Source: Owenia fusiformis (Eukaryota > Annelida > Polychaeta > Sabellida > Oweniidae). Taken from it: 64,000 bases of DNA. The notes under the pieces are model-generated. The model worked only from the letters and a program-made list of their open reading frames with translations, was not told where the DNA came from and searched no databases. Location: assembly GCA_903813345.2 (NCBI GenBank), contig CAIIXF020000004.1, positions 21,949,985-22,013,984 on the forward strand, written 5' to 3'. This document shows positions 44,303 to 55,555 of the stretch, piece by piece. A program made the position numbers and the translations under genes. The number at the start of each line of letters is the position of its first letter. The first letter of the stretch is position 1.

Positions 44303-45662
44303 AACCCTGTTAAATCAGGTAAATTGAGCTTTGTAGTTATAATATTGTAATTGTAATGCTGCTTAACCTGAAATAAAAATATCTACGTTAGATTTATGCC
44401 AAAATAAAATTGATGTACTTGAACTCTGTTTTTTGTACAAGAGATTTCCCCGGTTTTGAAGGGTGACACAGAACAAAGGACGTCTAACCCTAACTTAATA
44501 ATACGAATTGTACAGTGCAACATGGAAAACAAATTAATCTTTCTGGCAATTAAGTAAGTTTTTGGAAGTGGAACGTTGCATTTTCATCATCACCGCCAAC
44601 AGATATACCATGGGCTTTTAAGAGACCCATGGATATACTAATACTAGAATACAAATAAAAAACGTGTAATTAATTATTTTCTGTACAGCATCATATGCAT
44701 TCAACTAGAGTTACTGTAGCTACATACACGCACAGGCGTACTCGCAAAATCGTTTACAATAAAAGAATAAATATTTCACAAACCAGTTAGCCTATAATAC
44801 AGAAATCCTTAAATTCATTGATTTCACATTCATTTTTAAGATATCCATAGTAGTAAGAACATTCTTTTTGAACAAAATTTTGAATGGGAAAACCAATGCC
44901 TGAAGTAGTCAAATTGAAAATGAGGAGCTTCATTTGTTCACAATGATTTTAATCGTTCAAAAAGAAGACGCTCAGTTCATTAACAGCATTTCGTTCAGTG
45001 TGATTCGGTCATAGTCATTAGCCCCGGGAAAGGCAATCGTTCATACATTAATTAGTTTCCTTTCAATATTTAAAATACGTTTGCCAATGCTAAAAGCAGA
45101 AAGAAGCAGAATTTATTCTATAGTTCCACAGATCGTCAAATCCAAAACTAGATAGTAACTGTTATTTTATTTTTGAAAAAAATTGTGTACAAAATAAGGC
45201 CAATGGTAAATTCTTCATCTCCCGTCAGGTAATAATCCAAACTCATCTTGCAAGCTAGGGTAAAAACAAACACAGAAGAAACAATCTTCACGTAATTTTG
45301 CAAATTGTCTCTGTAAATTGAATAAAAATAGTAATGGAAATAATTTGATTTAAATGTGGTCTCTTCAAATATGAACGTGAGAGATCTCATACAATGGAAG
45401 GCCCACGCCAATAAATGAATTTAATATTAATAGTTCTTGAAACCGAACTTCAAAAACGTGCCGCAGAAAAGAACGGGGGTCAAGACGCTTTTACAGATTT
45501 AAATCAATTATTAACAGTAACTGTCAGACTGTCAGTCGAATGTAAAGGTTCACTTATGTTTGCAAGCAACGTATTTAATGATACATTTCGATATTCTTTT
45601 CAGTTAAACAGACCAAACAGAACTATGCGAAAATAAGAATTCTTTTACTACAAACATTATGT
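44303..45662. other. Intergenic DNA; weak open frame near its end
   Basis: Nothing firmly recognised. An ATG at 45415 opens 73 codons of moderately coding-like composition (ELQKRAAEKNGGQDAFTDLNQLL) without a recognisable family; left unassigned. Confidence 0.3.
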
Positions 45663-45666
45663 TTAA

Positions 45667-46255
45667 AGGAACATTCCTTGCCAGACTATTTCTCTCCTGA
45701 TATGGTAGCTACAATCATACTTTACATATTTAGCAAAACACGGGGAAATGTTTTCATATGGTCAATATTGATCATTTAAAAATGTAGTACTCATTCCCAG
45801 TAAGCTGCCATCTTTTCAGATTTCTTTCAGGAAGTGATGTCTCACCTGTCTCAACCTTGTCTATTACAGTATAGGAAAGAAGTACAAAATCACTTCTAAA
45901 CAAGAAGCCCTTATCTTCTGTGTAAAAATATTTTCAGGAGTTGTCAACTCATAACTAAAGAAGAGATCATCAAAAGGATTTTAATCATAGACCAAATTGA
46001 AAAAAATATTCAGCTGGTTTAGTAATATTCTAATAGCTTCTTACCTAATGTTATATGCAAAGTTGAGAGTCGATGACATCACTTCCTGAGTGAAATTTTA
46101 AAAGATGGCAGCCTACTGGAATTGAGCACTACATTTTTTAGTGATCAAAATTGACCATTTCAAAACATTTTTCTGTTTTTTGATAAACTTGCAAAGTATG
46201 TATATGGTTATAGCTACCATATTAGGAGAGAGATAGTCTGGCAAGGAACACCCCT
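45667..46255. mobile_element. TTAA-flanked fold-back element, ~175-bp arms
   Basis: TTAA at 45663-45666 and 46256-46259. Arms pair through 'ttccttgccagactat', 'tatggtagct', 'gatggcag(c)' and 'aggaagtgatgtc'. The ends begin AGG(A/G) like the smaller TTAA element at 25794-25940. 589 bp, non-coding. Confidence 0.65.
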
Positions 46256-46879
46256 TTAAGTCCACATGATAATGAAATAGCCTACAATCCCTTCTTGTTC
46301 AACGGGACTTTGATTTCAGCCCCGGGTTTCAGCCCTGAATAAACCAAAGTACCTGTCATACTACAAGTAGCATTAGACGTTTATACAATGTTCAGTATTT
46401 AAAACAAGGCCTCTGGTTTTCATGATATTTTCATTTTAGACATGTTTGAGTATTTTTAACGTTTAAAAGCAAACCATTATTATTATGGAGCTACATGTAT
46501 CATACTTATGACATAAGGTCTCATTGTTCGACAACGTGTGAATGGCAGATAGCAGGACACGGCATGTATACACGATGGGCAAAACAAATATCTAGGATAT
46601 ATCCAGTAACACTAAATTAAAAATAATTAATTAAAAAATGTATGCCCCAAATAACCACTCAGTGGCAAAGAGTGAGAACATATATAGCGAATGTGACACT
46701 GTGACCGCTACTTTTTGTTATTGATTTTAAAATACCCGTCCCACATTAATTGAGCTTGCATGCCCCATCGTATATAATTTAAGCAAGTACAATATTTAAC
46801 CCAGACCCGTGGTTCAAACATTTGATGTCTCAGTCACCATTTGATATCTCATCTGCTAAATATTATATTCTTTTTTACA

Positions 46880-47045
46880 GGTTCTTTCAATGAATGGAAT
46901 GCTGCAGACATGACGGACATGTGAAGTTTGGGGTTATGCATGGACACATGCGAGGAGGACACAACGTAGAGAAAAGCGGGGGGTCTTCACTCGGGAAAGG
47001 TGTAAAACGCATCCTGGGATTCAGCAGAAACAGCTCCGAAATAAT
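46880..47045 (+). other. Possible terminal exon of an unrecognised gene
   Basis: A strong acceptor ('ttcttttttacag') ends at about 46880, followed by sequence clearly GC-richer than the surroundings. One frame gives SFNEWNAADMTDM then stop; another has a 57-codon ORF ending with a KRILGFSRNSSEIIQN-type tail. No upstream partner exon was identified, so neither reading is preferred. Confidence 0.2.
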
Positions 47046-47049
47046 TCAG

Positions 47050-47302
47050 AACTAAGGTTGCATTCATGAATTCAGCTGCCGGCTGGTGGTTTAACCTAAT
47101 TTTTATCAGTGGTAAACTCAATTACTAATAGTGGCAGGTACTACTCATGAGTTAAATGAGTTGAATTCACCTGCCAGATGACGGCTGGTGGTTTAACCTA
47201 GTTTTTAACGTGACAGTCACTATTCATATTTAAATGACTTGGACATGAATTAGCCTAGTTGGTAATCTGTCAGCCGTCAGTTGAATTGGCGAATGCTACC
47301 TC
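47050..47302. mobile_element. TIR element (family shared with 11525-11690)
   Basis: The left end 'aggttgcattcatgaattcagctgccggctg' (shown in part) and right-end complement 'aggtagcattcgccaattca' plus 'actgacggctg' match at about 24 of 30 positions. The interior has a direct repeat of 'ggctggtggtttaaccta'. Confidence 0.6.
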
Positions 47303-49224
47303 GGCGCCCAACAATGCGTTTATACCCGGGTGTTTATACTTCATGTTATGCATGTAGTTTCTTGTTTTATTGTTAACACTTAAAAGTTAATAATTAAGGG
47401 TTAAATTTATCTTCCAGGTATTCATAAATAGTTGGCTTAGGTCTGTTGACAGTGACGATGACAATTTTGATGGCGAGCTCTACATTCATTTCGAATAATT
47501 AATATTTAGGCATTTTGCGTACTATATTTAAGTTTATACATTTTTATTTATTAGAGCTAGCATTCTGATTTTTTATCAGAGCCAAGCACTAGAATGCTTG
47601 AAAGAGAGAGTCTTCATATTCAAAAAGTAGTAAAGGCTGTTAATTCCACGATTTAACGCTAGCTTTACATTTCCTTTGCTTTGTTTTATAAGAAGGTTGA
47701 GTTGCACGTTTTTAAAAGAACTTGTACCCGAGCGTGTACTATTTCGTTCCCGACCGGGGAATACTGTTCCACTCTCATATTCACTTGGGACTGTTTTCCG
47801 TATGTCTTTATACTCAATCGGCCAAGTAAACAGTACACAGCAGGGGAGAAATAATTATCTAGAGAACCACGTTCACGTACAAGTTGTTTCTTAAGAAACG
47901 TGTGTTTTAACCCTATTATCATCTTAGCAGACGGGGACAAACTTGCAAAAATACATGTAGATTATTGCAGCATGATTATAGATAAAACTGATTATTTTAA
48001 TTAAGCTAATTACTTTTTGTGCTTCTTTAATCAATGACGTTTTCAACGGTTAATTGTGTTGCTTTGTTGTTGATTTTTTTTAATTTTTGACTTATAGTTG
48101 CTTTACAAAATTCTTGTTTTCATTTCTTGTGACAGTTTTTTTTCTTCATATCTTTGTGCATGGCTACCTGCATGTAGCATGATGATTGACCTGGATAGAC
48201 GTCCATGTTTATAACAGAGGCATATAAAGTCAAATGAAAAATTATTGATATGCCTCTGATTATTATGAGACTGGATATTGGCTGCTCGTATATCCATGAG
48301 AGGATGTAAGGGCTATTATTGTGTCACCATCAGAATCGGTGAGAAAAATGACATATTGTTATAGTCTCCAATAATCATTACTCAAACGTCAAACACCAAC
48401 CGCCAAACATCGATCGTCCACAAAAAAAGTTGGAGACAAATGTGTCTACTTGTGGTGGAGTGACATAGATATAAGACCCCCTCCCAAACAGTTCCTAGAT
48501 TATTAAGGATTAATATACTTCAAGGTTCTTGCATTTGTTTATAATGAGGATAAAACCTTCGTTCCCTTATTGAAGTTCCACAAGATCATGAAGCCTGAAT
48601 AGTTGATTTCACTTTGTCAAAAGTCATGGATGATTGCTGTTGGATAGGAATGAAATAAATAAAAAAAACTTGCCTATTGAATGTCTGTGCGAATGGTATC
48701 AAATAATTTCGATTTCTCAAAAGTTGCTTTTCCTCTCACTTCCTTTTATCTATATAATCACATATTAATTGGATCAATACAGACTCGATTTCCTCTGCCA
48801 ACAATGCCATTGCAATGTAATGACGGGAAACGGTCGCTGGAATAAGTAATCAGACGTCTCAATTTGTTGAACGTTTGTTTTTGTTGAATGTTACTAGAAA
48901 ACAATGCGTAATTCTGATTTTGATATTGTTGCAATGCACATAAAGCATAGTTCAGCATTTCAAGTCATGATGAATGTACATTGTACATTCACAGTTCATT
49001 TGATAAAGGGGAAGGGGTGGCGTAAATAATTTCTGACTGCCAAGACTGCCATTTCTGACTGCCCTTCTCAAGAAACCCCATTATACCAAACCCTTCACCA
49101 ACGCAAACACGCACTCAGTCCATGTTGGGTAGGGAAGTAGAAACGGATTAGGCCCACGGGGGGGGGGGGGTAAAACCGCACCCCTTGAAGACAGGTTTCT
49201 GACGGGCCTGACCCCCTCCCCCCG
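47303..49224. other. Intergenic DNA
   Basis: No gene recognised. Several short frames at 47676-47940 lack family features. A 'gggggggggg' and 'ccctccccccgg' rich fragment at 49155-49225 resembles other G/C-run repeats of the window. Confidence 0.35.
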
Positions 49225-49620
49225 GCAAAAGCAGGTTATGAATAATGTAGCCAGTCCATGTTAGTTTCTCGGAGATATCCTTGAAGAATTCTCAACTTAT
49301 CAAGACAGATAACAATATAAATTGTAGATGGCAAAATAATCTGATCTGATTTTGCTTGCAATTTGTCTGCCTTTAACAGTCTAATTTCATAGTTATGCAA
49401 TAAAAATCCCCATGGCAAAAGCAGGCAGCTACTTATACTTTAAAGTGTTTTAGACGGTCCATGATAGTTGTCTCTGGGAGTTGTCTCTGAAGAATTCTCA
49501 ACATATCAAGATAAGAGCTGATAATATAAAATGTAGATGGCAAAATAAAACGGCATGCACCTCTAAACATATGCTCATTAATTAATATGGTTACAAGCAA
49601 CAGAAGGATAATCTTTAAAT
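49225..49620 (+). repeat. Diverged tandem duplication, ~190-bp unit
   Basis: 'aaaagcagg', 'gtccatg', 'ctctgaagaattctcaac', 'atcaaga' and 'tgtagatggcaaaataa' occur in order in two adjacent units (about 49225-49417 and 49418-49620). Confidence 0.6.
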
Positions 49621-50468
49621 GATTGCAACGCATTATCTATTTTAGCTGAAATCAAGTTATTTCTAACTCATGCGACAAAACGGAAAATGGTTTAGAAAAT
49701 AAATCAATAAGATCAACGTTATACAATGTTGAAAACAAAACAGATAGTAAAAAATCTTATTCTAATTTAATTCCTAAATAAAGTCTCAACCCTCCAGACA
49801 CTGGTGACATTTGACCGCATTTGAAAGACTTTATCTAATTTAAACAATCAAATCAAATCAAAAGTAAAACATGCAAACAGGTATAACTGCTTATTTGAGA
49901 ATATCCGAGGAAATGTGCATGTGTCCGGGATGTGTGACGCAGATTTCAAGTCCTACATCGCCCTTGAATACCCTGAAAAGAAATCTGCTTGTGATAAGCT
50001 ATTCTTTTTATACCATGGTCAGAGCAATATCTCAGTATATAATAGTAAGTGATAAATCACATATTTGGGATATGGATGATATTAGGATTGGAGGGATGAC
50101 ATGGATATCAACCCGGGTATTTATTCAAAAATTTTCAATTTTCAAAAAAGTTATTTGCTTCAAAATTTTTCATTTTTCAAACATTTTCTCTCATTCAAAA
50201 ATGATTTTAGATATATGTTGCTCTTGACCATGGTATAAGGTCGTTATTCACCTGTCGGGATGATATTGAGAATATTCCTCGGATGGTATCAATATTTCAC
50301 TCTGTCACTGCGTTCCCTCTATCATGTGATATTCCCCATAGCAAATCCCTCCTGGTGAATAACTTCTTTGTATATACTTTCAACTAATTTAACAATGAAA
50401 CAGAAACACAATGCATGCCAAACATTATCTATTGTATTATTGTATATTATGGTTATTTCATAGTTTGC
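49621..50468. other. Intergenic DNA with an inverted repeat around 50010-50245
   Basis: 'ataccatggtcagagc' near 50020 pairs with 'ctcttgaccatggtat' near 50230, and 'gaatatccgagga' near 49905 with 'gaatattcctcgga' near 50270 in part. Possibly a degraded fold-back element. No gene. Confidence 0.3.
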
Positions 50469-50473
50469 ACTTG

Positions 50474-50604
50474 TATAATAAGACTAGACTCCATGTGCAG
50501 GAAAGGAAGAACTTTATTACTCGTTAGAATATTACAGGGGTAGTGTACGCAGACCGTACACACAAGTACCGTTAATCTTAGATTGACATGAACTGATCAT
50601 TACA
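50474..50604 (-). repeat. 3' LTR
   Basis: 131 bp, identical by eye to the 5' LTR at 55420-55550. It is followed outward by ACTTG (50469-50473). It contains AATAAA on the minus strand. Confidence 0.92.
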
Positions 50605-50894
50605 TCTCCCCTTTTTACATCGGAGGTCATTCTGAGATACATGTCCATGTAATCAAATATAACAATTCAATTTGTATAAAAATAGAACCATATGCCTTAC
50701 AATGTATTTGTATTTTATGTGGAAATTGCATGTTGCTGTATGTAAACTATATGTAAACTGTATGTAAACTGTATGCAAAATGAAATAAAGTTTACCATAC
50801 TCAATGCTTGATTTTATATATAAACTAAGCTGTACTCAATGCTTGCTCTATCTACTGAAGTTGTTCAAAATGTCTTCAAACACTGAAAACTATA

Positions 50895-51028
50895 GGTCAG
50901 TATAAACTGACTAAATGTTCATCACATCACCTTGATGCTAAATGTCTTTGATTGTCTTTTAATGCTGTAAGTCAGTATACACTGACTAAATGTCTATCAC
51001 ATCACATTGATGCTAACACTCTTGATTA
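50895..51028 (+). repeat. 76-bp tandem duplication in the LTR element 3' region
   Basis: 'gtcagtata(a/c)actgactaaatg' and 'atcacatcac(c/a)ttgatgcta' repeat with a 76-bp period between the Gag-Pol stop and the polypurine tract. Confidence 0.65.
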
Positions 51029-51033
51029 TTTTT

Positions 51034-54000
51034 TTAGAGATCAAGTCTTACAACAGGTTTTGAGATTCTAGTTGACCTTCTCAATGGCATAGGTTCTTCA
51101 CAATTATTAGATGTGTTACCATGGTTACCAGTTGTTTCAGATGACTTGAATTCATCATTTCCCCTTTGAATAGAAGATTTAGTGGGTGTTGGGACATGTA
51201 AGTTACTCAAAGGATTGGGATTTATGGGACTTGTATTTGTTACATGGGGGGTAGGCTTTGGTTCAGGAATATGCAAGAGATCTTGGCGGTCTCTTCTATA
51301 GATTCCACCATTATCAGCATGTACTTTGTAAGACCTGGGAGACACTTTCTCTAGGACTTTAGCCTTTACATCCCAAGTGGCTTTGTCATCATGCTTGGAT
51401 TTCATTCTCACATAATCATCCTTGGTCAAGTTTGGCAGATCTCTGGATCCTTTATTGTAGTATTTCTTCTGTCTTTGTTTTAAGACTCTTCTTTGTTTGT
51501 TTATCTTTGACTTCTTGTTAATGTCAGGACTAAGTTGAGGTATTTTGCTGCGTAGTCTACGTCCCATTAGCATTTCAGCAGGAGACATACCAGTCTCTAG
51601 GGGTGCATTTCTATATGCTAGAAGGGATAAGTAGGGATCTTCACCACTATGTGCTGCTTTCTTCAGGAGATGTTTGACTGTTCTGACTGAATTTTCTGCT
51701 TTCCCATTTCCTTGGTGTCTATAAGGACTAGATAAGGAGACCTCAAACTCGTATTCCTTGGCAAACTCAGAAAATTTAGAGGATGCAAATTGAGAGCCAG
51801 TGTCTGCTCTAACAATATTAGGAATACCCTGTCTGGAAAATGTTGATTTCAGTTGCTGTATAATTGTGCTGGTGTTGGTGCTTTGTAGAAGAGCTACTTC
51901 TGGGTATGTGGAATAGTAATCAGTCATGATGAGGTAGTTCTTTCCAAATAGGTGGAAAACATCACAACCAATTTTCTGCCATGGTCCGGTTGTTGTATCA
52001 CCATCAATCATGCTTTGTTTCCTCTGGCTATATCTGTACATTTGGCAGGCTTCACAGCTATTTACCATGTGTGTAATATCTTTGTAGATACCTGGCCAAT
52101 ACATACAGGTTCTGGCTAGTCGTTTGCACTTTTCAATGCCAATGTGACCAGCATGTAGGCGATGAAGCATATCCTTCCTCATTGAGGTTGGAATTACCAT
52201 GCAGTTGCCTTTAATCAGTATGCCGTCAATCAGGGTAAGGTCATCTCTCATCTGATAGTATACTCTCTCTGCTGATGATGGCCAACCATGCAAGACATAC
52301 TGGGTTACTTTCTGAAGAAAAGGATCTTTAGCAGTTTCCTCAGCAATTTTCTTCATGATTTGAGCTGATGCTGGGATGGAATTCATGATCATGTTAACAT
52401 GGTGGGTTATCTCAGAGTCTACTGTTTCAATCGGTGTATTACTGACTACAGACCGCGAGAGTGTATCTGCTATCACCAGATACTTCCCTGGTGTATAAGT
52501 CATGAAATAGTCATATCTCTGGAGCTTCATCATAAGTCGTTGAATTCTTGGGGTCATTTCATTGAGATTCTTCTTGGAGATGGGTATCAATGGTTTATGG
52601 TCAGTCTCAAGCTCAATTTGGTGAAGTCCATAAATGAGCTCGTCGAATTTATGACAACCATAAGTTATGCCTAGCAGCTCCTTCTCAATCTGAGCATACC
52701 GTTGCTCACATTTTGAGAGTGACCGAGCTGCATAAGCCACCGGCTTCCAATCATCTTGATGCTGCTGTAGGAGAACAGCACCGAGAGAATCTTTGCTGCT
52801 GTCAGTTGAAACCTTTGTTCTTTTGTCAGGGTCATAATATGCCAGTACTGGGGATGAGGTTAAAAGCTTTTGAAGGCTTACATAATCATCTTCATGATGG
52901 CTATCCCAATGCCATGGGACATCACTTTCCAGTAGTTTTCTCAGGTGTGTAGTTTGTTTTGACAGATTTGGGATGAATTTGCCAGTGTAGTTTATCATTC
53001 CAAAGAATCGTTGGAGTTTACATTTGGAGTCTGGCTTTTCCATTTTCAGTATGGCTGCAATCCTTCCATGATCAGCCATGACACCATTGGGTGTCAAGAT
53101 CTCACCAAGAAATGAGATCTTCTGAGTCTGGATAACACATTTTTTTCTATTGAGCTTCACATTGTATCTATCAAGTTGTTGAAGTACTTTATTCAATCTA
53201 TTGTCATGTTCATCTTTAGTACAGCCCCAAATGATGATGTCATCGATATAAGCATATGCGCCCTCTATTCCACTTAGTACTTCATCCATAGATTTTTGGA
53301 AGATTTCTGGACTGGCACACAATCCCTGGGGTAGCCTATTGTAACAGTATCTGCCCCATGGGGTGTTAAAGGTGGTCAGTAACTGAGAGTTGTTATGGAG
53401 GCGTATTTGGAAAAATGAGGATGAGGCATCTAGCTTTGACATATACTGGGCCCCATGCATAGCACTTATGATTGAATCTTTCTTAGGAAGAGGGTAGTGC
53501 TGTCTCTTAATACATTTATTGAGATCAGTGGGATCAATAGTGGTACGAACATTTTTGTCATCTTTTACAACTGTTACCATACTATTAACCCAATCGGTAG
53601 CATCATAAACCTTGCGTATTATACCATTTGTTTCAAGTTTATCTAGATTTGTTTTAACTTTTTCACGATAAGGCTGTGATACTACCCTGGGTGAGTGAAT
53701 TACAGGAGTGGAGCCATCTTTCAATTCAATTTCATAAGTGAATGGCATCGACTCCCCTGAAGTCACACACTTGAACATATTTGGATATTTCTTCTCAATA
53801 CTTGAGATGTCACAATTTACAACATTGACATTTGTTTCATGGTATTGACCAGAGACTTTATTTGTCACATTTTCATCCTGGTGATTACCATTTACAACAT
53901 ATATTCTTTTCACCAGGTTCAATTTTACACACGTTTCATCACACAATAGTGAAATTCCATTTGGCACTATAACAAACAAGACTTTGTGAGCTCTGTCTTT

Positions 54001-55377
54001 AACATGAACAGTTAGTGTACATACACCCTGTGATTTTATTTTTGACCCATTATAGTCAATCAGGTTGACATTTTTTGGCATCACCGAAGGCTTGTTTCTC
54101 AAGTGCTGGAAGTCATGTATATTTATCAAATTGGCCTTGGCCCCTGTATCAAGCTTGAAATCAATAAGCTGATCATTTACAAGTAACGTAGTGACCCAAG
54201 GGTCATGACCTACACTATTCACATTGATATTATCAGGCATTATTGTGGCCTGTTGATGATTTTCAACACATTCAGGCATTATTGTGGCCTGTTGATGATT
54301 TTCAACACATTCAGGCATTATTGTGGCCTGTTGATGATTTTCCACACACGCAGGCATTATTGTGGCCTGTTGATGATTTTCCGCACTGTCAGGCATATTT
54401 ATCGTGGCCTGTTGATCACTTATAGCGTTCTTATATATGTAGCGTTCATATTCATTGTGCAGTTGCTGCAATTTACTCACTGACTTGACAGTATTGATGT
54501 AGAAGTTGAAATCTTCATCCGAGACTGATGCGTCAGAGTCTGTAGTCGTGACCTCGTTCACTTGGTTGACTGATCTACGACCTCTGCTATGACGACTGCG
54601 TTTTGAACGACTCGCACGGCTGGTGTTGGAGCTTGATCCTTTGGCCCGACAAACTGAAGATTTGTTGAAATGATTCGACCTACCACAGGCATCACATGTC
54701 TTACCATACGCAGGACACTTTCGTATGGCATGATCCTTCGAGCAGTATTTGCAATTGATGATCATTCTGTTGGATCGGTCCTTAACATTATGAATTTCAG
54801 TTTGGGACACTGATAGTCTCTCCATAGGTTTGCTCATTATTTGAGAATATTGATGAGCTATTTCCGCAGATCTACATACTTCGATTGCTTTGGTTGCATC
54901 CAGTTGTGATTCTCTTAAAAGTCTCTCTTGCAGTCGATCATTATTTATGCCAATTACAATTTGGTCACGGAGTATTTTGGATTCCTGGGTATCATAATTG
55001 CAAGTTGCGATTTTCGTTTGCAAGTCAGCCAAAAATTCATCGAATTTCTCATGCTCATTCTTCGTTCTGTTTCGGAAAATAAATCTTTCGTATGTTTCAT
55101 TTGCTTTGGGTAGACAGTAATTAGAAAATTTGGTTACCACATGATCGTATTTCCCTTTGTCTTCTCCTTCAACAAACACGAAAGTGTCATAGATTTTTGA
55201 GGCATTCGGCCCGGCGGAAGTTATGAGCAATCCAATTTTCTGTTTGTCTGATTTGGCAGTGTCCCCCAATGCGTCGAGATACCAGGTGAAATCTCTGATA
55301 AATTGCCTCCATTGTCGTTCCAAGTCTTTGCCGAAATCTATTCTCGGAGGTGGCAATATCGAATTCTTTAAGTCCAT
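51034..55377 (-). CDS. Gag-Pol polyprotein of the Ty3/gypsy-type element
   Basis: 1447 residues from ATG 55377, 43 bp inside the 5' LTR. Gag occupies about 1-250, with zinc knuckles CKYCSKDHAIRKC (209-221) and CDACGRSNHFNKSSVC (228-243) and a basic Arg/Ser tract. A linker (320-382) holds five imperfect copies of a 13-residue NHQQATIMPECVE unit. Protease active site DTGA at 410-413. Reverse transcriptase about 565-770 with YIDD at 710-713. RNase H about 850-975 (D858, D926, D971). Integrase: H-H-C-C finger 1072-1111, catalytic D1139, D1192, E1228, and a GPY/F-like VSPRSYKV segment near the C-terminus; no chromodomain seen. Gag and Pol share one frame, so no frameshift is needed. No envelope gene. 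Confidence 0.95.
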   Translation of the reverse strand: MDLKNSILPPPRIDFGKDLERQWRQFIRDFTWYLDALGDTAKSDKQKIGLLITSAGPNASKIYDTFVFVEGEDKGKYDHVVTKFSNYCLPKANETYERFIFRNRTKNEHEKFDEFLADLQTKIATCNYDTQESKILRDQIVIGINNDRLQERLLRESQLDATKAIEVCRSAEIAHQYSQIMSKPMERLSVSQTEIHNVKDRSNRMIINCKYCSKDHAIRKCPAYGKTCDACGRSNHFNKSSVCRAKGSSSNTSRASRSKRSRHSRGRRSVNQVNEVTTTDSDASVSDEDFNFYINTVKSVSKLQQLHNEYERYIYKNAISDQQATINMPDSAENHQQATIMPACVENHQQATIMPECVENHQQATIMPECVENHQQATIMPDNINVNSVGHDPWVTTLLVNDQLIDFKLDTGAKANLINIHDFQHLRNKPSVMPKNVNLIDYNGSKIKSQGVCTLTVHVKDRAHKVLFVIVPNGISLLCDETCVKLNLVKRIYVVNGNHQDENVTNKVSGQYHETNVNVVNCDISSIEKKYPNMFKCVTSGESMPFTYEIELKDGSTPVIHSPRVVSQPYREKVKTNLDKLETNGIIRKVYDATDWVNSMVTVVKDDKNVRTTIDPTDLNKCIKRQHYPLPKKDSIISAMHGAQYMSKLDASSSFFQIRLHNNSQLLTTFNTPWGRYCYNRLPQGLCASPEIFQKSMDEVLSGIEGAYAYIDDIIIWGCTKDEHDNRLNKVLQQLDRYNVKLNRKKCVIQTQKISFLGEILTPNGVMADHGRIAAILKMEKPDSKCKLQRFFGMINYTGKFIPNLSKQTTHLRKLLESDVPWHWDSHHEDDYVSLQKLLTSSPVLAYYDPDKRTKVSTDSSKDSLGAVLLQQHQDDWKPVAYAARSLSKCEQRYAQIEKELLGITYGCHKFDELIYGLHQIELETDHKPLIPISKKNLNEMTPRIQRLMMKLQRYDYFMTYTPGKYLVIADTLSRSVVSNTPIETVDSEITHHVNMIMNSIPASAQIMKKIAEETAKDPFLQKVTQYVLHGWPSSAERVYYQMRDDLTLIDGILIKGNCMVIPTSMRKDMLHRLHAGHIGIEKCKRLARTCMYWPGIYKDITHMVNSCEACQMYRYSQRKQSMIDGDTTTGPWQKIGCDVFHLFGKNYLIMTDYYSTYPEVALLQSTNTSTIIQQLKSTFSRQGIPNIVRADTGSQFASSKFSEFAKEYEFEVSLSSPYRHQGNGKAENSVRTVKHLLKKAAHSGEDPYLSLLAYRNAPLETGMSPAEMLMGRRLRSKIPQLSPDINKKSKINKQRRVLKQRQKKYYNKGSRDLPNLTKDDYVRMKSKHDDKATWDVKAKVLEKVSPRSYKVHADNGGIYRRDRQDLLHIPEPKPTPHVTNTSPINPNPLSNLHVPTPTKSSIQRGNDEFKSSETTGNHGNTSNNCEEPMPLRRSTRISKPVVRLDL
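54232..54427 (-). repeat. 39-bp in-frame tandem repeat within Gag-Pol
   Basis: Five units of 'ggcattattgtggcctgttg'-type sequence with 39-bp period; the last carries a 3-bp insertion (CATATTTAT). Encodes the 13-residue repeat between Gag and protease. Confidence 0.85.
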
Positions 55378-55419
55378 GCTGAATTGTCAGCTAATTTGAG
55401 GAATTTACCCGCAGTACCA

Positions 55420-55550
55420 TATAATAAGACTAGACTCCATGTGCAGGAAAGGAAGAACTTTATTACTCGTTAGAATATTACAGGGGTAGTGTACGCAGAC
55501 CGTACACACAAGTACCGTTAATCTTAGATTGACATGAACTGATCATTACA
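55420..55550 (-). repeat. 5' LTR
   Basis: 131 bp identical to the 3' LTR; the primer-binding site (TGG...) begins at the adjacent base 55419, and ACTTG flanks it at 55551-55555. Confidence 0.92.
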
Positions 55551-55555
55551 ACTTG

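Larger units (their letters stand above)
50474..55550 (-). mobile_element. Full-length Ty3/gypsy-type LTR retrotransposon
   Basis: Two identical 131-bp LTRs: 55420-55550 (5') and 50474-50604 (3'). Each starts TGTAATGATC on the minus strand and holds an AATAAA signal. The target duplication ACTTG is at 50469-50473 and 55551-55555. The primer site begins TGGTACTGCGGG next to the 5' LTR (55419 downwards), and the polypurine tract AAAAAGGGGAGA directly precedes the 3' LTR (50605-50616). One uninterrupted Gag-Pol frame. Identical LTRs, an open frame and an exact target duplication show a recent, possibly still competent insertion. The LTRs end in TA, not the canonical CA. Confidence 0.95.

Noticed and set aside
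45148-45411. 87-codon minus-strand frame
   Set aside because: Begins at TTG, AT-driven composition, no recognised motif.
45415-45636. 73-codon frame with ATG
   Set aside because: Somewhat coding-like composition but no homology recognised and no splice partners; not strong enough to call.
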